64,000 bases of DNA. It comes from Rhizophlyctis rosea. Taxonomy: Eukaryota; Chytridiomycota; Chytridiomycetes; Rhizophlyctidales; Rhizophlyctidaceae. A program made the position numbers and the translations under genes. The notes below the pieces were generated by a model. The model saw nothing but the letters and a program-made list of their open reading frames with translations. It searched no databases and was not told the origin of the DNA. Positions 45,901 through 57,332 of this stretch are shown here, one piece after another (the stretch's first letter is position 1; every line of letters starts with the position of its first letter). Location of the stretch: the NCBI GenBank assembly GCA_027596075.1, contig JADGJC010000090.1, positions 68,248 to 132,247 on the forward strand, in the 5' to 3' direction.

Positions 45901-46856
45901 TTACGTGGAATCGCGTCGGTATTGATAGGATTGATTCCGCACAACTGGGGTAGCACTGACCCCTGCGGCTTGAGTTGCTTCTAAGCGGCTTTCATGCTTC
46001 CTTTTTCCCTTGGAAGGGTTGATGTGACTTGTAGTACATGGGGGCTTGAGCTTTGCATAGGGCGATGTGAAGAGCGTACAAAGTAGTACTAAAGTCCCGC
46101 TACACTTAGTGTCAGATCAACGTTCGTCACGATGGAGCGCACCCTGTCAATATGGTTTTGTCATTGTCATTTGTCATCCGATAAACTCATAATGCAAAGG
46201 TCCATACCACCTGAACAGTCTTCGAAAGCATTGCTTGCGCGCTTTTGATGTGAGAAATGAAGATGTCCTGACACCGTGCGTTTACAGTGTTGGAAGACAT
46301 GAAATGTGGTGGTTTGTGCATCACCTGATGCATTGAGCCCTGCCATCATATTCTGAAACACAGGCGTGCGCTGAGGGTTTCATTCTATTGTTTGATTTTG
46401 AGAGTGTCCATGTTTGTGGTGCTACTACTTTTCTTTGAAAGATGTGCCTGAACGAATACAAACCGGTTAAGTGAATCATTGCTTCCATCATGCAAAGTCT
46501 ACGCTCAAAAATTGCGTGGGTCTGGTTCCTTTTTTTCTGGTGAGCGTGCAGGAAGGGAATGTGGGGACGATGTGGGAGGAGAAATGGTATTATCAGTTCG
46601 TAAGAGTTCAATGGCAACTTACTGAATTGTAAGTGATGCGTTACCTTGTTGGGGCCGGGTATCTCTGGATTCTGGGTACATTTGCCGGCTTTCATGTAAA
46701 ATCTGGCGCTTCTATTGAAGTGGAAAAAGTGGTCAATGACGAAGGCAGCAATGGACGGGATGTACATCAGGTTCTTCGTCTACCTATGGGCATCCGGGAC
46801 CGAAATGTGGTGAATGAGATGTCAGGGGTGGGGATCTTTAGATTAGACCGTGGAAT

Positions 46857-47402
46857 CTATGGATTCGGATGTGCAATGTCTTGCGGAGTTTCAGGATGTA
46901 GCATAGTATGCGTGTAAGAGTTGGCAGTCGTGTCGAGGAGAATCGATGACCAAAAAAAGCGGTGACAGGCGGGGTTAGTACTGGAATGAGGCTGGGATAT
47001 AAGATAGTTTCTGAATATATTAAAATCTCCGATGTGTTCAGGCAGATGTTCCACTGGCACCTTTGTGAGCTTTGAATCGTGATGAGCATGCAGGGAAGGA
47101 GAATCAAAATATGACACTTTGTGCACTGCCCAGTGTAAATGCTCATAGATTGGCAATTCCTCTAGTGGCTTCGTGCAATCGACGTCCTGCATGAATTCCT
47201 TTGCCGCGAACGCTGCTCTTTTCCTTTTGGTTATTGGATCGTCTGATGAGTTCCTCGATGTATGTTGGGATGAGTCGTTCGCTCTGACCCCACCCCCCAA
47301 CCCCCCCGGACGCCGCTTTAGGCGGTGCGGATGTAAGGACAATGCTCCTTCGCAGGTTCGGATTGCAGTCGCTTGAACGTAAGGCATAGTGGTCCAGGGC
47401 AC
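46857..47402 (-). CDS. Possible exon of an unidentified gene
   Basis: An open frame of 181 residues starts at an ATG at 47402. The middle (about residues 60-130) is charged and coding-like: ITKRKRAAFAAKEFMQDVD, then IYEHLHWAVHKVSYFDSPS and VPVEHLPEHIGDFNIF. The first 40 residues and the last 40 are less convincing. A poly-T/G tract lies 355 bp upstream. No family is recognised, and no second exon could be joined with certainty. Confidence 0.3.
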   Translation of the reverse strand: MPWTTMPYVQATAIRTCEGALSLHPHRLKRRPGGLGGGVRANDSSQHTSRNSSDDPITKRKRAAFAAKEFMQDVDCTKPLEELPIYEHLHWAVHKVSYFDSPSLHAHHDSKLTKVPVEHLPEHIGDFNIFRNYLISQPHSSTNPACHRFFWSSILLDTTANSYTHTMLHPETPQDIAHPNP

Positions 47403-47756
47403 CTCCGGTTACTGGTCAGGTGAGGTCCATTGAACAGGGAACTTGATCTTCTTCACCGTTCATGGAAACTCTCTTTTCTGATGCCTCTCATCGTTTCTTC
47501 AAGTTGATCTCCGTGCAAGGTTATACACTTCCTGATGGCCCAAATTGGCGCGATCCGGTCGGGTCTTCATGTGGATTCTTATCGGGATGGGGTAAGACAG
47601 ATGTGCGACGCTAACGGCGTCCAAGTGTAATGTAGACTTGGCGATGGTTAGTACAGAGCAAGTGGCACGATGGTCGAGTTCCGATTGCATTGCCACCATT
47701 GTAGGTTCTTACATTCGGTAGCAATCTCGCAATGAACTTTAGGTGCTGCGTGTTTG

Positions 47757-47785
47757 TTTTTTTTTTTTTTTTTGGGGGGGGGGGG
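47757..47785. repeat. Homopolymer junction T17-G12
   Basis: A run of 17 T at 47757-47773 is followed without a break by 12 G at 47774-47785. Such junctions arise from slippage or from reverse-transcribed insertions. No target duplication or element body was recognised around it. Confidence 0.8.
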
Positions 47786-49042
47786 CAAGTGAGATAGTGC
47801 GTCCCGCCGAAGATGAAGTCTGCGTCGAGCTTCGCGCGGGGAACGGGTAAGGTAGTTGTTGCCACTGCCCCTTCAACACCATGGTGTCCGACAACTTTTT
47901 TGAGGACATCTTGGGAAAAATTTGGTGGAGTGCATACCTGGTGAGATTGAGCAAAAAGAGGATGTCCTTTACAGAAGTTTATATATCGGCGCTAGAAGCA
48001 CGTTTGGTGGTGTCATAGCTGAGATCAATCTCTCTTGCGCTCAGACCTCCTTAACTTGCATCGCTGTTCTAAGAGTTCTCAAATATCGCTTTTGGAGGAC
48101 ACTGCAGTGCCCCTGATGCACATCGGATTGATGATTGGCATGCGATGCAATAAGTCCAGTACGGCTCGATAGATATGTGCAGACCTGACCATGTCTAGGA
48201 AGCATCTGCTTTTGATCGGGGAGGTGATTCATCTGACTCATGAGTGGTGTTCGGCAGCATTTTTTGGGATGTAAAGCAAGGCAGTTCGGTATTTATATGA
48301 TGGTGGACCAAATCCCTTCGCCGGCGCGATCGCTGGTTGGCAGCTGTACGGGACTTTTGTGAATAGATTCCGGTTGATGGAAAGAATTTGCAAGCGTAGT
48401 AGTGCCGAAGTGTTGCGGAAGAGGGGAATGGGGGGGAAAAAACGACTCGAAACCGTCACGTCACATTTATCGATCATAACTGGAATGGGTGGTCGAGCTG
48501 AAGTCGGTCAAGGTGGACAATCACCGAGAAACCATCAAAAGGTCTAAAAGCACGAACCCAATCTTTGTTGAAAGCAGTTGCAACATCAATGGGTAGGCTT
48601 GACATTGTGAGGGGAAAAAGGAATGCGATAAGCCATGCCCTGGCGAAGTACAGATTGTGAATATGGATCATCCAATCCGCTGCAGTTGCACTTTTGGTCT
48701 TGACAACTGATGGTGAGCAGATTGCATGGTATTTCCAAGTCATCACGCATCATGGAGGGTTCCGGCAACAATAAGGTTGCAGTTGTTTCTCTGCTGCCTC
48801 ACTGCGCAGCATTCATGCCGGCTGATTGTGAACTTTGCGAGCTCAAACCCAGATGCAATAAAGTTGCTGTTGGTCCCATCCCTCCACAAACCCTCCCTAA
48901 CCAGGCAAGACCCCGGAACGCGCACAGACGAAAAAGTGAAGCACATCATCGTTACATGAAGACTAATCCGATGGATATGTTCAACATTGTCAGTGTTCCG
49001 TACCCAGGCACTGTATATGCTCCGTGAACCAGAGCAGAAGCA

Positions 49043-49816
49043 CTATTTCTTGACAAAAGTCGCAGTTGCTCCGAATGTGAAGGCGGATCTGCGTACAGAC
49101 GTCTCCAAAGTGTGGACGCTTGCAGGGAAAAAAAGGACATTGCCATGGTTGTTTGGTTCGGAAGACCTCATGGGTTGGGATCTATTACCGCCAAGTGGGT
49201 TGCTGTGTTCGACGGATGTGGTCAGTGGGTTTGAGGGTGACGGGATCGTGCGTCCTGGAATGGGAGTGGTAGATGAGAGAGCTGATGAGGTGATGATCTC
49301 GAAAATCTCACAAGAGTCCAATTCATGTTGGATTAGAATCGTTCTTTGTGATGAGAATGATACAACTTGTCCCGAGCTATGACACCCCACTGTCAGTCCG
49401 TTTTTGTGGCGTGCCAGAACTTTGTGATCCTCCATACGACCATACTCTTGTTCTTTTCTCGCAAAGAAGTCGGAACAGCCCCTTTGGAAGTGGGTTTCTT
49501 TCTTTGATATGCATCTGATGTGCTGGAATTCCCGGTGGGTGGATTGGGAGCAAATTTGGACGACGCAACAAAGTGGGCAACCTCCCTGAGCAGCATCTGC
49601 GATTCGATCAAGCGAAAAGAAAGTATGAATCGGCACCAAGGCTAATGATGCGGAGAGGGCAGTTTTTGTCTTCTGTATGATCGATAGGTTTTCTGAGAAT
49701 TCATAAGGCCGATAACGCACTCCGTGTACCTGTTGCCGGCCGCTGACGGATCCGTTTTCAATGCTCACTGCGACTGGTGCAACTTGCACCCAGAATGCGG
49801 TCGGCGAAGCTGACAA
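49043..49816 (-). CDS. Possible gene or exon, 257-residue open frame
   Basis: The frame opens at an ATG at 49816 and stays open for 257 codons. That is long for this AT-balanced region. It contains a Cys-rich stretch (GGCPLCCVVQICSQS) and a charged stretch (FFARKEQEYGRMEDHKVLARH), then a Ser/Pro-rich end. Possible donors (GTACACGG after SGRQQ) and acceptors suggest that it may be two exons joined through an open intron. No family is recognised, and its strand matches the other coding-like stretches of this region. Confidence 0.3.
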   Translation of the reverse strand: MSASPTAFWVQVAPVAVSIENGSVSGRQQVHGVRYRPYEFSENLSIIQKTKTALSASLALVPIHTFFSLDRIADAAQGGCPLCCVVQICSQSTHREFQHIRCISKKETHFQRGCSDFFARKEQEYGRMEDHKVLARHKNGLTVGCHSSGQVVSFSSQRTILIQHELDSCEIFEIITSSALSSTTPIPGRTIPSPSNPLTTSVEHSNPLGGNRSQPMRSSEPNNHGNVLFFPASVHTLETSVRRSAFTFGATATFVKK

Positions 49817-51017
49817 TACCAGTTACAATCAGGTCCTGACGGCAGCAGCATGTGGCATTTGTGGCGATCCTGTCAAGTGATATATCACTGCGCCCCCGTA
49901 TAAATCAAGTCTCGATTGAGCCATCATGCCGTGAAAGGCATAAAAAAATCCTGGAATATGAGTCGTTGGTGTAACTGATTCCAAACTTCAGTACCGACAA
50001 TTTTCAACAAAAGGTTGTATAATGAATAGTGCTCGGGAAGTTGGAGGAGTGGGTTAGCCGTCAACCCACCAAGCTGAAGTCATCGCCACTGCACATCCCT
50101 CTCCCACTCCTCCACCCGAGATGAAATCACATGAGGAAACCCTGTTCGGTTGGAAAGCTGGGATACTAGTCATAGTTGAAAAAAGAGACGCGGGAATTGC
50201 CAAAAATTGGGTTGGGTAGCCCACTTGTTGGGAATGTTACTGTTGCCCTTCATTCCTTTCCATTTCCACGGATCGGCCGCAACATAGTCACATGTAAAGG
50301 TGGTGGTGTTGAGCGGTCATGTAGTGAGGGGTCATTCATGATTGTCATTCGTTCTCCGAAAAGCTCTATGATGGAATCACGCCAGGAGTGCAAAACAAAA
50401 CGACGGAACCTAAATGGCGTGAGAAACATCTCGATGATTGTGCACATCATGTGGGTATATTCATTGAAATGTTGTCACTGGGACCCGGACATAGTCTTCT
50501 TGGTTTACCCACAAGGGTCCGTCATGAACATGCGATGCCTGAGGGAAACTTTAGGGTAAGCTCTTCGACAAGAGAAGGAATATGCGTTACTTGGGTGTTC
50601 GATCTCACATGTGATTGACCTTCCAATTCCAGCGGGTGATAGGCGAGCCTTCCTTGCCAAGGCGTGCGCCTAAAAACAAAATTAATGCCCCGCACAAAGA
50701 GGATAAGTACCAACACCCGGAACATGATGCCTAGGATGTTGACGGTCGATGGGATAGTATTACGAATGCTCCGCGTCCCAGCGCGAGGGCATCATAGGTT
50801 ATATTTCAAAGAAACTTGGTTGAATGCCCTGGTTTGGGAGTATGGTCTACATACATATAGATGTCTACAAAGGTCTGCTTTCTAAAGAGAACGAAAGAAC
50901 GCTGCCGCTCGTGGGTCTGAAGGCGTCATGGGTTGGAATCAGTCATCACCATGTGGGTTTCTGTTATTGTGGGGAATGTGTGGTCAGTGATGTTGGGGGG
51001 GTGCGATGGACAAGGTT

Positions 51018-53606
51018 CTAGTGTCTTACCGGCTTTTGAGTGGTCTTTGTCGTCTTGGTTGTCTTAGTGGTCTTCTTGGTGGTGGTGGTCTTCTTAGTAG
51101 TGGTCGTAGTCTTCTTGGTCGTTGTGGTGGTCTTTTTGGTTGTGGTGGTGGGTTTGGGGGGTTTGGTGTAGGCGGGGGTGGTTGTCGTTGTCGTTGTTGT
51201 TGTTGTGGTGGTGGTGGTGGTGGAGGAGGTGATGGGAATGACGGTGGTGGTTGTAGTGGTAGTGGTGGGGATAACTGTGGTTGTAGTGGTGGTGGTGGTG
51301 CGGGAAGTAGCAGTGACGGGAGTGCAAACGGATGTGTAGGGTGTGGTGGGTGGCGGGTCGGCAGGCAAGCTGTCAGAAAATGCAGGAAACCCCATTAGTC
51401 CGACCCTCTCCGGAAAATGCCACCATCACAATCGACCCTCCCCAACCGCCCTACCCCCTTCCCAAACACAAAAACCATCCACTCACCCAAGGAAACCACC
51501 AGGCACCTGCTCCGACGGCGGCACCACATTACAAACCGACACACCATACTGCTTATGATCCACACAGTTCGTCACATCAATCCTCGGGTAATACATCATA
51601 ACATTGAAACACATCTCATTCGTCGTCGCTTCGCCATAAACAGTAGTCTCGTTCCTAGACGACGTGTCATATGTACAGGTCGTAATCAACTCATCTCCTG
51701 GCAAGAGCACCCGCGTGCCGTTCCGTTCCGTCTGGATAGGTTCCAACGACTGGAAGTTGAAATCGTAGTAGTTCCGCCACCCGAGTGGGGGCAGTTCGGT
51801 TCCATTGCGAATATGACGAGTGGAAATCGTACGTCCTGTGCGGTGCATGTGGAACCCGTTACGGAACAGCGTGATGGGGTGCGGGAAGTAGGATGTGCAA
51901 CCAGAGGGGCATGAACCGCCTCCGAGAGCTGCAGACGGTGTGGCGGGTGGGAGGCCGAAGTTTACGACGCCGGAGAAGAGGACGCCCATGTCGTATTGAC
52001 GGAGTTGGGGAGTGTAGAAGAATTGGAAGCCGGAGGAGTCGATTGTGGTGGGGGAGTGGGTTTGGGAGTTGTCGTAGTGGATTTGGAGGGAGAAGTAGGT
52101 GAAGGAACCGGTGCCGGCGCCGATGGCGAAACCGGCGGCTTCGGGCATGTTGATGGTGCCGACGCCGGGAGCCCAGGCGAGGACGACTTTGGTGCAGGCG
52201 TTGTCCATGCTGACGCAGTCGTAGTTTGTGCCGAGGGGGGCGGAGGGGGGGCTGTCGCAGGCGTCTGCGTTGGTCGGGAAGGAGGGTGGGTCCGTGCATT
52301 GGTTAGTTTGGTTCTAAGCAGGTGGGATGGGTTACATTATCTACTTACACAAAAGCATGTGGTGAACGAGTTTGCTGGTGATTATGGGCTTGTAGCGGAC
52401 GAGATGGTATTTGGTGCTGTTGCTGGGAAGCTGCAGTTGCCCAGCCAAACAGGTGTAGGTGGTATCGGCGGTGGGGACGGTGTAGTTGCTGAACGTGATC
52501 TGCGGGTGGCAAGAGCATCAGTATGGTTTCGCCCATTGTTCCAGCACAGCTCTGTTGGGCCATGCTTTGAGGCCCCGTCCCGATCACTTGGTCCCCGCCC
52601 TCACGCTCCCGTTCCGTCCCCTGCTTCTCAACCCCATCCCCACCATCGCATCTGTCAACACATACCTCATAGCTGCTCAACTCATTATCAGGCGGACCCT
52701 CAAAGATCTGGTCGACAGGCCAGAACAAGACCCTGGTGGTACCCCTGGTGTCGGGGTGTTTGCCAAAGGTGTCCGAAGCACCGATGGCCCAGATGACGGA
52801 GTGAGCACGGTTCTCTTTGATACCGTAGGATTGCGGGTTGCAAGGGTCGATGGCACGTTTGAAGACTGCGGTTGTGGTGCCGTTGCCGCGGGTTGCGGAA
52901 ATGAGAGTGGCGTCTTGAGCGGAGGAGAGGGAGGGGCGGCCGGGTTCTGTGTTTGGATGTAGGACAGTATTTAGTCTTTTCCATGACGCAAGTTGGGTAT
53001 GGTACTTGATGTGATGCTAATGGTGTGCTGACGCACATTGGCCGCTTCGCTGAGCGCCAGGCCTGATTGTTCGCTGACGCTCAAACAGGCTCCAGGCGAC
53101 TAGTCATTTGCCCTCCGCGCACTGACTACCAGCTTCGCTGTCACATGCCCGCTCCGTGCTCTAACCAGCCAGCTTCGCTGACCATCCACTGGGCTTTTGC
53201 TATCTCTTACGCGCACTGACTAACCAGCTTCCGTGGCCACTTCCCATTCCCATCCGCCGGCGCCTTGATGCATCCACACCACTCACGACTACTCACGGTT
53301 AGACCAATACTTCTGCAGACCCAAAGTGCCATCCGTAGCATTGGCAGTCAACAAAAAGATCTCAGCACCCCTCATTCCACCGAGCTCAGAGAGCCCGAAC
53401 CCAACCCACTTGTTGTCAGTATCAGCTTGGACTGCGAATGTGATTTCCCCATCTTTGACTCCCCAGGAGAGAGCATAGGTGGGGTCAAGGAGCTGGCAGT
53501 TGGGGAGGTTGGCGGGTGGGGAGGTACATGATGCGGCGCGGGTGAGGGAGGGGAGGAGGGAGAGGCAGAGGGTTGCCAGGGAGGTGATGCGTGTTGGGAG
53601 ACGCAT
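51018..53606 (-). CDS. Secreted DOMON/copper type II monooxygenase (DBH/MOXD1-like) with Thr/Lys tail
   Basis: Five exons (53297-53606, 52666-52946, 52349-52499, 51487-52264, 51018-51369) join in phase and give 623 residues. A signal peptide is followed by a DOMON domain (ITFAVQADTDNKWVGFGLSE ... DNELSSYE). The two-lobed copper domain keeps the ligands known from this family: SKLVHHMLLYAC and SLQIHYDN for the CuH site, GFHMHRTG and TNEMCFNVMMYYP for the CuM site. Such enzymes hydroxylate a C-H bond with O2 and a one-electron donor such as ascorbate. DBH, tyramine hydroxylase and MOXD1 have this DOMON-monooxygenase order. The substrate here is unknown. The last 110 residues are Thr runs with KK pairs, probably O-glycosylated and cell-wall associated. 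A GTAAGA donor near the end could lead to another exon. A hydrophobic stretch (VNILGIMFRVLVLILFV) near 50.7 kb is a candidate anchor. Intron 1 carries a hairpin cluster. Confidence 0.87.
51030..51310. repeat. Low-complexity GGT/ACC-type repeat coding for the Thr/Lys tail
   Basis: Imperfect trinucleotide repeats (GGT, GTT and GTC on the plus strand) encode alternating Thr runs and Lys pairs (TTTTKKTTTTTKKTTTTTKK pattern). The repeat is in frame with the monooxygenase and is probably variable in length between strains. Confidence 0.7.
53020..53250. repeat. Decayed hairpin palindrome cluster in the monooxygenase intron 1
   Basis: The 350-nt intron (52947-53296) contains GTGTGCTGACGCACA, CCAGCTTCGCTGTCACATG, AGCCAGCTTCGCTGAC and ACCAGCTTCCGTGGCC, plus GCGCACTGACTA motifs. 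These are the same hairpin types as in the fimbrin introns 10 kb away, but with more mismatches in the stems. Confidence 0.65.
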
Positions 53607-55679
53607 CTTGGTGGTGGTTGGATGTGTTTGAAAGGGATGGAGGGGGTTGAGAGGAGGTGTTTGATTGTATTTATGGGTTGTGATGCTGCGCAGGCAGGGC
53701 GCTTGGTGGGCAACAATAAAATGAAGACACGTTCCACGGTCTGTTGTTTACTGACTTGCCTCGCCTGTTCAACTGTTCAACCCTTGATCCGCTCATACCC
53801 TCCGCTTCTTCGTGGGATCGTGGATATTTTTTCCTGTGAATTATCCTCTCTTGCCCAGCAGAATGTGCTCTAAGAACCGGCCCTTCCATCTCCTCCACCA
53901 ACTCGGTAAGTGTACGCCATAATCAACCGCATTCCCTTGTGTAAAGGACCCATGGAGCAAGGGCTTATTACCATTCAACCGTTCATGTTATGCAGGAGAG
54001 TTTGTGACCGGCACACCCACCAACGCGATTGCGAATCATCCAACTTTGACCTGTCTCTTGCCTCAGGACGAGCATTCGGATTCCTTCAATACGTTTCGGT
54101 ATTGGTGTCGGGTTTCCGGACCTCCGAGTTCCGCCATCTGGTATTGCCTTTTTAAGACACTTTTGTCGCACGTGTCATACACTCCGACGCGCCCGACTGA
54201 TGGACCGGAACACAAATGTCAACTCTCTCGGAGACCGGAGGTGTGGAACCGAGTGGAGAGGGTGGAGAAGGATTATTGGTAGCAGAGGGACAGTCACTGG
54301 AGCACGCCACACTGACCCAGTCAGTTTTGCCAAGGAGTGCCCCAGGATTGCCCAATGAGGAGCCAGTTGAACGGGAGGGATTCTTCAACCTTGTTTTCCA
54401 TCCACCCTATGCAATGAATGAACAGAGCGTCGCGCATGGAACTTTGTTGAATAGTCCCAAGGCAGCCGAGTTCCAAATGAAGTCATTCAATGACCATCAA
54501 GTCAAAGAATTGCCCAGTATCTCTCACTTAGATGTTGCGCTTCTGATACCACTGCCACTCAATTCGAGCATGCCCAGTGTCTCATCTGATGCACGCTGCA
54601 GGCCAACCCAGCTTGGCGTTTCTGCAAATCACGTCTGCTCCTCGCCTTTTTGCTACCTCCTTCAAGCTCTTCAATGACCTCTATCAAACTTCGTGGACCC
54701 CAGTATCCTGTAAACGCCCAGCCCTCCGAATACCCCGCATCAAGTCTGACCACCTCCGCGCTCCGTTTGCACGCGCTTTTCGTTCAACGGAAATCCATAT
54801 CTTCCGGTGACGCGTACAGATCTTTACCGTCATATTTGCATGTTGGTCCATGGTCCGATGTGCATCCGAATTTTGTCCGTGCGAATATTCGGTTCGTACG
54901 GCAGCTGTACTTCAAGGTTGTCAATCTTTTCATGTGTGTAGTGGGTCGACATCTGGAGTGCCATCTCATAAGTTGGCTCAGGAGAAAGCGTCACAGTGTC
55001 AGCTTGCATAAGAATGATTGTACCCTTCATCTGTCGGTATGTTGTCCTTTCTCAATACTGAACATCGGCGTTTGACTTATTTCCGTTGTATGCAATGAAA
55101 ATGGTGACTTCGATGGAAAAGACTTGCACAAAGTCCGTCGCGCTCAACTTCAGAACTTCTTTACATAGGTATATCGCTCAGCGAAGGATTTAGCTCAAAG
55201 TATGATTCATCTTCAGGCCTCTTTTGAGACGATTGTATGATGTGATGTCAAGCGAACATGCAAACTTAATTTGTGCGTATGCCTATCCTAGCGCTTGTTC
55301 GCATAACGAGAATCAGCCTTGCGTTGTCATAGTCAGAAAAGCTGGGTCCGGCTCGTCCGCAGCTCACGGAGCACATGGCGTTTCCTTATGTGTTCAAAAG
55401 TTTTCACACGGTTCCATCTAGAATCACGGACCCCAGCAAATGAGGACTGTGCACATCATTTGTTGTTGGGGTATTCATTACAAGGGCATCACCTCTACAT
55501 GTAAAGCGGACATGAACATATCGATCGGTACGAAGTACATACTTTGCAAATCCACCAACGGCAATAAGACCCAACCTTCCCACTTCCGTCCAGCGGAAGC
55601 CCATCATAAACGCACTACGCCAACCTTCTCCCCAATCCGGCTCTCCGGCGCTATGCCAATTACGCCGTATCGCCTGAAT
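53607..55679. other. 2.1 kb spacer with possible minus-strand exons
   Basis: Minus-strand coding-like pieces occur in order: an ATG at 55607 (GFRWTEVGRLGLIAVGG) that splices in phase via GTATGT to KWNRVKTFEHIRKRHVL near 55.4 kb and perhaps HESYFELNPSLSDIP near 55.2 kb. Further on come YTHEKIDNLEVQLPYEPN (about 54.9 kb), YDGKDLYASPEDMDF (54.8 kb) and GYSEGWAFTGYWGPRSLIEV (54.7 kb). I could not join all of them, and no family is recognised. The piece next to 53.6 kb is the promoter side of the monooxygenase. Confidence 0.4.
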
Positions 55680-57332
55680 TTACAAGCACTGACTATAATA
55701 CTGGTTCTGAACCTTACAACTACCCGAAGCACAGCACGTAGGCCCGGTGTACCCCTGCCCACCACATTGCCCATACAGCTGCGCACAATTAGCAACGCCC
55801 GAGGAGGAGGTAGTCGTGGTCCGGGTCGTGGTCGTGGTTGGAACAGAGCTTCCGGCCGTGACAGTAACAGTGACGGGGTTGCCACTGACGGTAACAGTCC
55901 GAGTGGAGGCAACAGTAGTAGTGACAGGGGCGCACGTCGAAGCTGATGATCCGGAGGACGTGGTGGTGGTGGTAACCCTTGTAGTGGTTGTACTGGAGCC
56001 TCCGCTAGTAGATCCCCCACTCAAAGCGTTCATGGCTGCAGCATGATTGACGACGAGAGTTTGGAAGTCGCTGTCGGTGTTGTAAATCGTGAAGCCGTCA
56101 TTCGCGGTCTTGCCGGAGGAGATGGAGAGACCGAATTGCCAGTACTGATCGTTCAACCCGCTGCTGACAATCGCGGACTGCCATTGCGGGAGGTATGTGT
56201 CACGGTTGGTGGTCGTGCCGTACTCTTCCATAACACATGGCTTGTTCTTGGCCTTGCATGCTGTGGCGTGGTCGTTGACCCACGTTGTGCCGGTGGATTG
56301 GGCGACGGACCAGGAGTCTGGGTAGAAGTGGAAGGTTCCGTAATCGATTGTGGAGATTGCGAGGTTGGCTTCGAAGTCCATTCCGTCGGAGCCGCTGTAG
56401 ATGTAGGATGAACCTGGGTGGTTGAAGAAGCCTTCGTCGCCCATGGCGACTAGGTGGTTGGAGTCGATGGATTTGATGTAGGAGGAGATTTGGGAGGCCC
56501 AGCTTGTGACGGTGGAGGCGGGGCAGCCGCTGCAGCGGGGTTCTGGATAGGTAGAGGATATGTCAGTACGTCTTGCCTTGCGATGAGGATTGCGATATCA
56601 TACGCACCGTTCGCCAATTGCCAAGCCATAACAGACGAAGCAGTAGTGTACCGGCTAACAAATTGCTTGATGTAGTTCTTGTAGGCATTGATGATGCTGG
56701 TCTGGGTGTAGAAGGAAGAGTGTCCACTCCCGCCTAATTGCTTGACGTAAACGTCCATGCCGCCGTAATCGCCCCAGTTGTTGGTGAGCGGAATGACGAG
56801 CTTGAGGTTGTTGGCGGCGGCTTGGGCGACGTTTGTGTCTGCGTACAATGAGCGTGATCAGGGTCAGGCTGTCGCACGATTGCAAACCCCGCCCGGTCGG
56901 TGTAAGTAACAGCTCGGTCACTACATACCCATGATACCAAGACCGGTGGCACCAGTGTTAACAGTAGCAGTGTTGCCTTGCCAAAGCTGGTAATAGACAC
57001 CGTTCGCGCTCGTGACATCGTTGAAACCCCAGATACGTACGACTTTCAGGCCGGATGCTGCGATGGCCTTGTAGGTTGCGGCGATGTCTGTGATGATTCA
57101 GGGAGTGGTTTAGTATCACCCTTGAGCATTCGGCAATGCGTACACAAAGGGCTTATCAGCAAAGCATACCGTTACTGTTGGTGAGGAACGAGCACCAGTA
57201 GCAGTTGGTACCCGCGAAGCGGAAGACTGAGCCGTTGAGAGTGAATTGGTTTCCGGATGTCTGCACGTATTGTGCGTTGACGGCTGGAGCAGTGAGAGCC
57301 AAAGCGGAGAGGACGGCGGTTGCGATCTTCAT
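55680..57332 (-). CDS. Endo-beta-1,4-mannanase (GH5 subfamily 7) with C-terminal CBM1
   Basis: Four exons (57170-57332, 56929-57087, 56608-56838, 55680-56542) join in phase and give 471 residues. A signal peptide ends near AVNAQ. The barrel shows [41 protein letters not shown] and [16 protein letters not shown], with the acid/base Glu (about 185) right after the third intron. [25 protein letters not shown] and CVMEEYG (nucleophile about Glu291) follow. A Ser/Thr/Val linker (about 350-435) leads to a CBM1 of about 35 residues ([17 protein letters not shown] ... YYSQCL) that binds crystalline cellulose. The enzyme cuts mannan and glucomannan in plant cell walls outside the cell. The four conserved Cys of CBM1 are present and the frame is clean. 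Confidence 0.93.

Larger units (their letters stand above)
42906..51017. other. 8.1 kb gene-poor region with scattered coding-like stretches
   Basis: I could not build a gene model here. Coding-like minus-strand stretches lie at 46857-47402 (RKRAAFAAKEFMQDVDCT, LPIYEHLHWAVHKVSYF), 46321-46767, 48474-48746 (LPIDVATAFNKDWVRAF) and 49043-49816 (a 257-residue open frame with a Cys-rich segment). A plus-strand 148-residue frame lies at 44547-44993. They may be exons of one or more fast-evolving multi-exon genes on the minus strand. The T/G homopolymer junction at 47757-47785 also lies here. The stretch at 43.0-44.5 kb seems empty apart from the fimbrin promoter side. Confidence 0.4.

Noticed and set aside
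41105..53296. Hairpin clusters as a CRISPR array or mitochondrial insertion
   Set aside because: Units are palindromes of varied type without constant spacers. Flanking exons are clearly nuclear genes with spliceosomal introns and no organelle genes are nearby.
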